From positions 14,472,501 to 14,536,500 of the forward strand of contig JBBDHG010000009.1 of NCBI GenBank assembly GCA_037951165.1: DNA of 64,000 nucleotides. Reading direction: 5' to 3'. Position 1 is the first letter of the stretch. The number at the start of each line of letters is the position of its first letter. The notes under the pieces are model-generated. The model had not been told where the DNA came from and searched no databases. It saw only the letters and a program-made list of their open reading frames with translations. The DNA is from Lophius americanus. Lineage: Eukaryota; Chordata; Actinopteri; Lophiiformes; Lophiidae. Both the position numbers and the translations under genes were made by a program. Positions 36,301 to 48,300 of the stretch are shown one piece after another.

Positions 36301-39300
36301 CAATCATTTTCCTGATGTAGAGTAAAGTCACCTTATTACATTTAGATTGTAAATTTGTTTGTTGGTTGGAATTTAAAATTATTTATATGACGTTCGTACT
36401 GTTAGAGCTCACTTAACCGGAGTCGAATTCCTTGTATGCATATACATGGCCATATACATAAAGCTGATTCTGATTCTGATTAGAAAAAAAATAAATACTG
36501 GATTTTTTATAAAATATTTTTTAAATGAAAAAAGTTGGTGAGAGGGTGAAGGAATATGACAGCAAACAACATTTAATTTTGGTGAGGATCCAGACAACGA
36601 TGTGGATCCATGAAATGTTTGGAGGTCTGGAGAAAAGTTTTAAAACATGAATTTCTTTCACTTAATTCCACATTGGAAAAAAGAGCTTTTAAAAAAAATG
36701 TTTTTGTTAAGTTTAATTGTTTTAATCAGTTACACATTACACAGAACTACTTGGTGGATTTCCATAGCTCATGGTGGGAGAGTGGGACATCTGCTTACCA
36801 GTGAGATCCAATTAATTTTGGAGAATAAAAGAAGTAGATCCATTGTTTTCTTTCAGTTACTTTAACATTACCCTGAGAGCAACCATTTTTGTGGAGGATA
36901 TTTCTTGTTGAAATTTAAGCAAAACGGCACCTTGATAAAGTTATCAATGGACAACAGCTGTTAAAAGCTCTTTCCCTTCATCCAAGACAAATGTAGATTT
37001 TGATTTAGGTTTTTTCATAATAGAGTTCTTGTTGGTAAAAAATCAAATACAGAAGGGTAAAACTTAACTCATAATAAGATCCAACTGAATTGGGGGACAT
37101 CAATAACAGCAATTTTATTGGTGATGATCTTTTCCTGTAAAATATAAGTTCATATGAGGAACTTACCCTTCTTGGTGGTGTGAGAAACGTGCAGTTTATC
37201 TTAGACTCCACTGTGGATACTGTAATCGTACTGGCTGCTGTTGAGCCAGTTAATACAACAGGCGGCGTTGGAGAAGCAGTGACACATGGTGTGACTTGCT
37301 TCTCAACATTGCATGCTGAATTGCAGAATACAAAGAAACACCGACCTGCTCCGTCAGTTTTATCATATATTGAATTACCTGTATGAGAAGAAAACAAAGG
37401 TGGTTAGATCATAAAAATTTGAGAAAAAAAAAAAAGGCAGAATCTTGTGGTTATGGTTATTAATGAAGTTTAATAAAAGTCTGACCACATTTGTGCTGTC
37501 TTCGCTATCACAAAGTAAATGTAAGGTATATGCCGGAATCTTTGCTCAGATCTTTACTCTTCAGCAGTGTCATTTAGGGGGTGTTGTCTGACATGTCAGG
37601 GTATGCATAGTATGCTTCGGTGTTCTTAAAATTGGCTGGTCCAGCGTCAGTATTATGTGTGTGGAAGGCACTTCATTTAAATCCTCTTCTCCTTCCATGC
37701 ATTCATTTTTTATGTGAGAAATAGGACTTGCCAGACTGTCAGCACTGGCCTCCATGCCAATGGAAAAGGAACTTATAATTATACTGAAACGAACTGTTGT
37801 TCTGCACAACTGTTAATTAACTATTTTATAAAGAAAGTAAGGAGGACAGACTTTATCAACAAATGAGGAACAGCTCTGATGAGTTTAATTTTTGAGTATC
37901 TTAAATATCTATTGAGTGTTGTTTGCTGTAGACAACTTTTGAAATTATTTGACACCAGTTTAATTGCTTGAGAATAGCGCTGAAGGCGCTACAGCATTGG
38001 TTGTATATAATTTGCATATCAAGCTAACCATCTCTTGTGTGATCACAGTTATGGCCTGTTGCTTACCAGGAGAGAGAGTGTGGTTCAGGTATGTGCAGAC
38101 ACAGGAAGTCGTCCAGCCTGTTGATGGGGACTGAAGAGTAGAAGCTGTCGCATTTGAAGTCAAAAGTGTGGTCTTTTCTGTACTCGTTGTTGTGGGGTTT
38201 TCAGGGGTTGCAGTTAATGTGGATGTGTCTGTAGCCCTGGTTGTTGAAGGTTTTTCTGTGGTTGTCATGGTTTTTTCTGTGACTGTGGTTGTTGTTGGGT
38301 TTTCAGGAGTTGATGTGGATTTATCTGTGACTGTTGTTGTGGGTTGTTCGGTGGTTGTAGTTGGTTGTTTGGTGGTTGTTGTTAGTTTTTCTGCGGTTGT
38401 TGTTGGTTTTTCTATGGTTGTAGTTTTCTCTGTTACTGTTGTTGTGGATTGCTCGGTGGTTGTCGTTGGTTGTTTGGTGGTTGTTGTTAGTTTTTCTGCA
38501 GTTGTTGTTGGTTTTTCCGCGGTTGTTGTTGGTTTTTCTATGGTTGTAGTTTTCTCTGTTACTGTTGTTGTGGGTTGTTCGGTGGTTGTCGTTGGTTGTT
38601 TGGTGGTTGTTGTTAGTTTTTCTGTGGTTGTTGTTGGTTTTTCTATGGTTGTAGTTTTCTCTGTTACTGTTGTTGTGGATTGTACGGTGGTTGTCGTTGG
38701 TTGTTTGGTGGTTGTTGTTAGTTTTTCTGCGGTTGTTGTTGGTTTTTCCGCGGTTGTTGTTGGTTTTTCTATGGTTGTAGTTTTCTCTGTTACTTTTGTT
38801 GTGGATTGTTCGGTGGTTGTCGTTGGTTGTTGGGTGGTTGTTGTTAGTTTTTCTGCGGTTGTTGTTGGTTTTTCCGGGGTTGTTGTTGGTTTTTCTATCG
38901 TTGTAGTTTTCTCTGTGACTGTTGTTGTGGGTTGTTCGGTGGTTGTCATTGGTTGTTTGGTGGTTGTTGTTAGTTTTTCTGCGGTTGTTGTTGGTTTTTC
39001 TATGGTTGTAGTTTTCTCTGTTACTGTTGTTGTGGATTGTTCGGTGGTTGTCGTTGGTTGTTTGGTGGTTGTTGTTAGTTTTTCTGCGGTTGTTGTTGTT
39101 TTTTCCGCGGTTGTTGTTGGTTTTTCTATGGTTGTAGTTTTCTCTGTTACTGTTGTTGTGGATTGTTCGGTGGTTGTCGTTGGTTGTTGGGTGGTTGTTG
39201 TTAGTTTTTCTGCGGTTGTTGTTGGTTTTTCTATGGTTGTAGTTTTCTCTGTGACTGTTGTTGTGGGTTGTTCGGTGGTTGTCGTTGGTTGTTTGGTGGT

Positions 39301-42300
39301 TGTTGTTAGTTTTTCTGCGGTTGTTGTTGGTTTTTCTATGGTTGTAGTTTTCTCTGTTACTGTTGTAGATTGTTCGATGGTTGTCGTTGGTTGTTTGGTG
39401 GTTGTTGTTAGTTTTTCTGCGGTTGTTGTTGGTTTTTCCGGGGTTGTTGTTGGTTTTTCTATTGTTGTAGTTTTCTCTGTTACTGTTGTTGTGGGTTGTT
39501 CGGTGGTTGTCGTTGGTTGTTTGGTGGTTGTTGTTAGTTTTTCTGCGGTTGTTGTTGGTTTTTCTATGGTTGTAGTTTTCTCTGTTACTGTTGTTGTGGA
39601 TTGTTCGGTGGTTGTCGTTGGTTGTTTGGTGGTTGTTGTTAGTTTTTCTGCAGTTGTTGTTGGTTTTTCCGCGGTTGTTGTTGGTTTTTCTATGGTTGTA
39701 GTTTTCTCTGTTACTGTTGTTGTGGGTTGTTCGGTGGTTGTCGGTGGTTGTTTGGTGGTTGTTGTTAGTTTTTCTGTGGTTGTTGTTGGTTTTTCTATGG
39801 TTGTAGTTTTCTCTGTTACTGTTGTTGTGGATTGTACGGTGGTTGTCGTTGGTTGTTTGGTGGTTGTTGTTAGTTTTTCTGCGGTTGTTGTTGGTTTTTC
39901 CGCGGTTGTTGTTGGTTTTTCTATGGTTGTAGTTTTCTCTGTTACTTTTGTTGTGGATTGTTCGGTGGTTTTCGTTGGTTGTTGGGTGGTTGTTGTTAGT
40001 TTTTCTGCGGTTGTTGTTGGTTTTTCTATGGTTGTAGTTTTCTCTGTTACTGTTGTGGATTGTTCGGTGGTTGTCGTTGGTTGTTTGGTGGTTGTTGTTA
40101 GTTTTTCTGCAGTTGTTGTTGGTTTTTCCGCGGTTGTTGTTGGTTTTTCTATGGTTGTAGTTTTCTCTGTTACTGTTGTTGTGGGTTGTTCGGTGGTTGT
40201 CGTTGGTTGTTTGGTGGTTGTTGTTAGTTTTTCTGCGGTTGTTGTTGGTTTTTCCGCGGTTGTTGTTGGTTTTTCTATGGTTGTAGTTTTCTCTGTTACT
40301 GTTGTTGTGGATTGTTCGGTGGTTGTCGTTGGTTGTTGGGTGGTTGTTGTTAGTTTTTCTGCGGTTGTTGTTGGTTTTACCGCAGTTGTTGTTGGTTTTT
40401 CTATGGTTGTACTTTTCTCTGTTACTGTTGTTGTGGGTTGTTCGGTGGTTGTCGTTGGTTGTTGGGTGGTTGTTATAGATTTTTCTGTGGTTGTTATTTG
40501 TGAAGAACTAGTGCTGACCCTTTCTGAGATTGTAGTGGAGCTTTGGGTTGTTGAAGGTGTAAGTGTCGTCGTAGTCAGACAAATGTTAATGCAACATTTT
40601 ACTCGTATTTCATAGTCAAAACAAAAAGGAGGTATACTTTGGTCTTTGTTACGACAACGCAATCCCTTTTCTAGATCGCATGTTACTGTTTGACCCAGGT
40701 CTTCCAGAGGAACATCTTTGAGTAAATTTGCTCTGCATTCTATATCTATAGGTTTTCCACAGAAATTCCGATCCAGATTAGAATTCTTTTCAATGGGCTC
40801 ATAATCTCCACCATTTATGGGATCTTTGTCAGGGTAATTATTGTTTTTCCAGGAGGACCAATTACAAACAATGCAGCCAGGATGTGTTGTTGACTTTTCT
40901 GTTGGTTTTTCTATAGTTGTAGTTTTCTCTGTTACTGTTGTTGTGGATTGTTGGGTGGTTGTCGTTGGTTGTTGGGTGGTTGATGTTGATTTTTCTGTGG
41001 TTGTTGTGGGTTTTTCTGTTGTTGTTATGGGTGCTAATGTAGAACATGCAACTATGATTCTTGAAATATATCCATTTTCTCCACAAACAACAGTGATACA
41101 GGTTCCATTTCCATCATGCGTCTCATTGATTGTCTCTCCATACTGATATATAAATCCTTTGTATGAGCATGTGCAAACTGTAAAAGAAATAAGAATTATA
41201 TAACTCCTTTTGTTTCAACATGTACTTTTCTGTACATTTTCACACAAATCAAAAGTCAAAACAAATCTCACCAAAGGCATCATAGCGGCACTCCGTATTT
41301 GTTGAAGAGCAGGTACTGAAAAATGTATAAAGGAAGAATAGTTTAAACACGTGCAGGAACACATGCAGACCTAGAGTGCGCTCATGTTTGCAGACAGTAG
41401 GGAGTTGCTGCCTTGCTGTTGTTAACTGGGTGCACTCAGATCATTTTTTCAGCCATGTTGGATTGGCATTCTGGCCTATTACCATATGTCCCCCGCTGTT
41501 AAGAGATAATAGAGGGTGTACTAATTTATCTGAAAATGTTGTCGTCATGAATGACTTGAAAGTTTTGCTCATCTTTCAAATTGTTTTTCTTCAATCAGTT
41601 GAATTAATCATGCCAGCTAGAGAGAATAAATCCTAATAGGTGATTCTTACCCGCATTTCGTCATTGATTATAACCAGTTGCACATATTGGCAGAATTTTA
41701 ATGGATGTGAATTGGTGAAGAAAGTTAACAGGAATCACATTGAATCAAATAAATATCTTTCATGTATATAAGCATATAAAAAGTTTAAAGTCAAATTGTT
41801 TTTAGTGTGTCAGTAAGTCACATCAGTCACACCATAGATTGACATAATGAACCTTAAATGTCAACATATTTGATTTACCACAGAATCAGAACATTTATTT
41901 CACAATTCATTTTCAGGCCATAAATAAAAGGACCTAATTATCTTTCATCGTTATTTGTGCCTCATCACCTAATGAGGCACAACATTGTGTAATTTTTTTT
42001 TGCCTCATTCCTGAGAACATTTTTTGCAGGAATATTTATTCTATTTTAAAGAAAAAATATTCTTTCAGAGAGAATAACTCAATCTGAGCAAACAAAAATA
42101 TATTATTTTCTCAATAAATAAGTTTCTGGGCTATTGTCAACATACATGCACAATAACCATGTCTCTGTTGAGTTTAAGTTATTTGTTCTTTTAGAGCTCT
42201 TGCACGCCTTTACACCCGCTCACTGTATCTATCACTCAACTCTGGCTTCACATTCGTCCATCTTATTGATAATATGTTCTGGTGTCAACTTGGTGATAAA

Positions 42301-45300
42301 ATGTTACGGTGTGCATCAACGCAAGGAGAAGTGCCACAGCAAAAAGAGAAGAGAATTATAACAGAGCTAAATACTCACTTAAGTAAAACTGTGTCTTCTG
42401 TATCTATTATTTTAAGCTACTGTGTAATAAACATGTTTAGTGACCAATGAGGTGTTGAGTGACCGTCCCACTGCTGATCAGGACCAATGAGGTCAGTAAC
42501 CATGCGCCATTAATCAGATATAATCTTTTTGTCCTGCCAATTTTTTTGTGGCAGTAAATTTTCTCTAATTATTTGATTTAAATGAATGCATTATTTTGAC
42601 AACCCTAGTTAAAACATTTCATTCCATTTCAATTCACTTTCTGTTCTTGTTGGTATGCTGCGAGAGAGTCTGACTGAAGGACTGCCTGGAACCCTTCATT
42701 TGTTGTGAGCCTGGGTTAACTGACATGATTTTATAGACATTTTTAATACTTAAACTTGTGGGCTGGAAATTATAAATCATGGTTAATTCCAGGGTCACCT
42801 AAGTGTTGCAATACTAATCACATACACAAACTTTAGCTCAATGGGTAGAGAGGTTATCCCTCAATGGGGAGACCAAGGTTTGAGCCCAGCCCCCAATGCA
42901 ACATGCTGTGGGTCCTTGAGCAAGACCCTGAGACTTCATCTCTCCGGGCGCTTCAGAGCGGCCACCCACTGCTACAGAGATAAATATCAAGATTTTGTAC
43001 TGTATATTTGTACTGTGTAACATGTGATAAATAAAGGCAAGATTAATATTATTATTATTATTATTAGAAACAGTTAATCTAATTTAGCGAAGTTGTGATA
43101 TAAAATCGGACTTAACCAATATTCAGGCAGAAAATAGATATTTTAATTTGTGGTATATAATGGCTAAGGTATTTCTTTATTTATTTGACTATGGTTACTG
43201 GGGAACACTTTCCATAATTGTTCCCAAACTATGACACAATTTCCCTAACATAAGGAGGAGAACCCATCTGTGTTTAAATGGGATGATACATGTAATTAGG
43301 CAAGACTGTCACAACCTCTATCAAGCCCAGCTATAATGATAGAGGATGTGCAACAGTTGAATCTTGCCAGAAATGTACTAAAATTACATTTGGCACATCC
43401 CTAAAAAGGTGGGCAAGACACCCATAACTGTGATCTTCATTGTCATGAAATATTGTTCATAATGCATTAAGCTACCATCATATTTTTAATAATATTGATT
43501 GAATAAAAATAAATATTACAATAACAGTTGGATAATAGTAAACCACATTTATAGACAAAAAGATATGTTAGTCAAAAATGACCTACCAGACATAACAGTT
43601 TTCGTTAGAAGGAATGACCTCTCCTTCTTCATAATGGTTTCCCTCATAGTCATAGCAACCACATTCTGGCTTTGATACACACTTCATGGTAGCTTCTTCC
43701 AGATAAGGTTGCTCTGGTGGGCAGTTTGGATAGCAGCCTTCAAAAGTTAAATGAAATTGTTAATTACAAAAGTATTACACAGTAGGGACAAGAATTATGT
43801 CACGATTAAACCACACGAGGCTCTCTAAATAGTGACTGCAAAGGAAAAGTCATCAACATTGAGCATAATTGTGCTCAACCCATGGAACTTTTAATGAATA
43901 AGCTAACAATACATATCAACATTGTTCTCATTTGTACCTTCCAATGCTGGAATTTTATTGTAGCATTGTCCTGAGGGATTTCTGCATGTCTTCATGCACG
44001 GTTTTCCACAAGGCTCATAGTGCCATTCACATTCTCCATCCGAGTTATAGAAGTCACAGAATAGAGCTGTAAAACAAACAAACGAAAATAATAGCAAAAA
44101 GTCACCAGAAAATATTATTCAATCCAAAACCAGAATGTCACTATTTTGTGGTTAACGAGTGGTAAGGCCTAACAGTCCCCTTAATTCCAAAAAGCATTTT
44201 TCTAGATCTCGTGGATCTGGAATATTATTTGGATCTGTAGAAAATTGCGCACACTCATAGACGCCACACCCTACTTATGCCAGACTTATGCCAAAAAATG
44301 GATACGGAGATAACATAGCCTCCATGGTGGAGGTAATAAGTGTATTAAAAATGCACCAGGCTTTCTTGTTGACTAGAAGACACCTTAACATGGTCTGTTC
44401 ACACCTGTTTGTATAAAAATCGGACTTCAGAATAAAATGATATATTGTGGAGTGGCTGATATCGGGATTGTGCAGTCCGGGTGTCTCACACTCTATAAAG
44501 CACAAAGCTGATCTCAAACCAGCGTAATTATGTGTTTATGTCTTCTGTTAAAACAAAACCTCAGTCTCAAACGATTCTGTCATTCACGCATCTCACACAT
44601 GTTCATTCTTAATTTTCTCCTATCAGTGGCTTTGACTCATTTGAGAATTCTGCTCTTCTCATCAGGTCACATTGATCCATTATGACACACGTTCATTGCT
44701 TGTCTGTTGTCTAACTGCTATTTATTTTATTTTTGTTCCTTCAGTCCTTTCATGCTGCTGCTACGCTCCACCATCCCGTCACCCAATCTGGGAGGGTGGA
44801 AGTTTTCACTAACTTCATAGGTTCATCTGCTTCATTGGTCCCAGCAGAGTTATCAGCCACCACCAATGTCTGTAATCCCTGGGGTTATTTCTATTGCTGG
44901 TGCTCAGGGCAGATACCCTTAAATCACAATTTACCTGAAGAGCAAGAAGCCCCAAAGGCTCTCTGACTAATCATCTTCATTATCTGCTGTGATAAGTAGA
45001 TTATCTTCACTCGATTTACTCACTTTCATACTACTTATGCGAATACTCCGGACTGAGCTGTGTCTATACAAATTAATTGAATTCATTATCAATTTCTGGT
45101 GTGTATTGAGTAGTACAATATTACAAATTATCTGTTTATCTTCTCACAGACACATTTATATTCACTCACGGCAGATTGTGGGGGTTCTCCATTTCACACA
45201 GGACCCCGCCTCATTACAGGCAGCTGCGTAGGCCGCCACAACAGAGCATAAACAGTCACAGTCTCCTCCTGAATTGCAGCCACATGTGTCTTTCACACAG

Positions 45301-48300
45301 ACATCATAGTAGCTTCCCGGATCCACCTTACAGAAAGGTATCATTATCAGTGTAGGAGGCTGAATTGTACAGATTTAACCGATCACGATGACTTTGCCAT
45401 CACAACCCATACGACATTTCACTCAAGTTTTCTTACCTTGGAATGGCAACTAGCAAATACTTCACTCTTGATCATGCTGCAGGATTTTAAGGCCCATGCC
45501 CGCCTATATGAGTATAGAGCACAGGGATCCATTAGTGATTTTACATCAGGGCAAGTAGGAGACACTTTCCAGCTGTTTCCAAACTCAAGAGCGTCAACCA
45601 CAACTTCTTGGTTTCTAGTGGTGAAATCATTCTTAATGTTCCCGTCGTAGTTCCCACACAGTCCACAAACTTTGCCCTGGAATAAAATGAGATCTAGTTG
45701 ATTTGTAGAATAGCAATATTTTTGATATTTCCCTGTGTATCTACTCACTCACCATGAAGGTGGATCTGAGTTTGATCATGAGTGTTGTTTTCTTATTCCA
45801 GATCAGAACAAGTCCGTTCTTTGTCTCAATAACAAGGTAAATGCCCACAGTGTGGACTTTGTAGGGTATCTCTAACCCAATGCTCAGTTTCATAACCGTA
45901 ATATGCTCTTCAAAAAGAACAATTTCAGTGTTCTGAAAGAAAAAGCTAATTTGTAATCATCCAAAGTCAGTATTTTCAATGATCAAGTATAATTAAGTTA
46001 ATTACCCCTAAGTAAAGTTTGATGGAAGTGGAGCAGGTGCTTTCAATAATTCCACATGGGATCCTCTCAGTCAGAACCCTGAAGGTGCCGTTCATGTCAT
46101 TCCCACAGTAATCCTGCAAGAAACGGATGTCAGCATCAAAAAACTGACAATGAAAAATGACCCACCAAACATAAGTTTCCGCTCTACCTGAGTGAAGACA
46201 TAGCCACAGTCCCCATTAAAGGAGAATTTCTTGTCATCAAAAGTAATGTAATGCCCTTCTCCATATATGGTACAGGCTCCATCACAATCATGATCTGTAC
46301 ATTCCCATTTTCTTCTTTTGCATTTGCTATGATAGATATAGGTAATGTAAGGTTTAGTCATATATCTCAAATTGAAAACACTCAACAGCGTACTAACACA
46401 GTACTACATGATTGATGTAATGTGCTCACCAGATGTTGCAGTTGACTGTGACCGTTTGTCCTGAATCATAGGATTCTCCATTAAATGTGCAGGGACATTG
46501 CTCTTCCTTAATACATCCTCCATTGCCATCTGACAGCAGGCCAGCAGGACACACACAGCCTGAGACACACTGTGTACTGACCTAATGGTAACAGGAACAT
46601 ATTTGTCATCCTGCAGCTCTAGCATTCCTGTGTATAGTGTTCAACCTCCATATGTCCATCTTACGCAGTCTATGTCCAGTGTCTGACATCTTTTTTGACA
46701 CTCTGATCCTGTGGCACTCAAATTTGCATTCGAGCAGTTGAAGAAAACCATTGGATCTGTGCAAACTGATGACAATGATAACAATGTTACACAGGACTCC
46801 CCTGTATGGTTGTTGTGGCTCATTCTTTGCCAAAGAAGGAATAGTCTGAGAAGCTGAGTTCTTTGTACCTACATTCGCTTAATGGGTTTCCTGTACAGCT
46901 TATTTCCCCCCCATGGCAGGTGCTAAAATACATAGACAAGAAGGCAAGCAAAGAAGAAGATGTGAAAAAGCAAAAATTGATTTTTTTAAAATAATTTCTT
47001 TTTAGTTTTAGGTCAGTTTCTTTGTAAAGCAAAACCATTATGAGACAATTATTTTTTTGGTCTTCCCTCTCAATAATATAACATTTTATATGTCATATCT
47101 TTGTTATGCAGAATTTGCACAAAGGGCTAATTTTCATCAGAAAGTGGCAGTGCAGATTCTTAAGAAACTACTATGATGTGCAAGACAAACCTCAGCAAGA
47201 AAACTTACTGTAATCACTAAGCAATGATTGGAAAATACATGAACCCATAAGAAACCATGGTGGCCATTGTCATAAAATTTTAAATGCAATGATGAATGAA
47301 ATTCCTTTTACAGCATTAACCTTCATTTTTAACCTGTGAAATGCTAAATGTGAGTTTGCTATTTTGTTACAAAAGCTACGTTTCAATTAATTTCACTATT
47401 TTGATGCTTTAATAAAATCTCTGTTGAGGTACCAATCATGAGCAAAATCTTGACAAACAAATTGGTTGCATCTAATTCCCAGCTTATCTCTCGTCTCATT
47501 TCCTCCAGCCTTTCTATCTCCAGAGGTTTCAAAAATACACACATTCTTAACTCAGGCAAAAGTGTTAAAAAAGACTCTGGAACAAGTAAAAGTATTGGTT
47601 AAACCTTTTTTGCAAAAGTGAAAAAGCACAGGCTCCTAATGTGCACAAAGTATAAAAAACAAGATGTTTTTGTGCAAACGTAACCTCTTGACATATGAAT
47701 TCAATATTAATACAGTATTAATGTAAGGGATTAGCAAGTTTAGTTTGAGAAGTTTCAACTTCTGTCAGTATCATTCACAGGAGATATACGTATTCATGGT
47801 GACTATCCAGTATGTAGAGAAAAACAATCCATCACTTCATTGTCGATTATATTTCTCTTGTCTGTTTCTTTTACTTACATATTTTTTGTCTGTCTTCATG
47901 TTTTGTCTGTGGTGTGTGTTATATTAACAATGTAAACAAACACCAACACATTGTTTTTTCCTTATTTTTGTCAATTGAGGTTGAAAACATTGTTGATATG
48001 GGGAAAGTATGCAATAATACAAAATAAAGATCATCTATTAAAGTAACAAAGAGTAGAGAAAGTTCACATAGTAAGGGAGTAAATGTAAAATACACAAGTA
48101 ATGTAAAAATACGGCAGTGAAGAATTTAAATTTCCTTACTCCCCCCTCTATCTATTGTCATATTCATAAATATTTGCTCTTTTGAAAATTGATTGGTATG
48201 ATTGATATCCTCACCATGTTTGATTGTAGAGCCGGATGACTTGTAGAGGGCGTACCAACTTGTCTCCCAAATAACATGGACATTGAGAGGCTGAAACACA

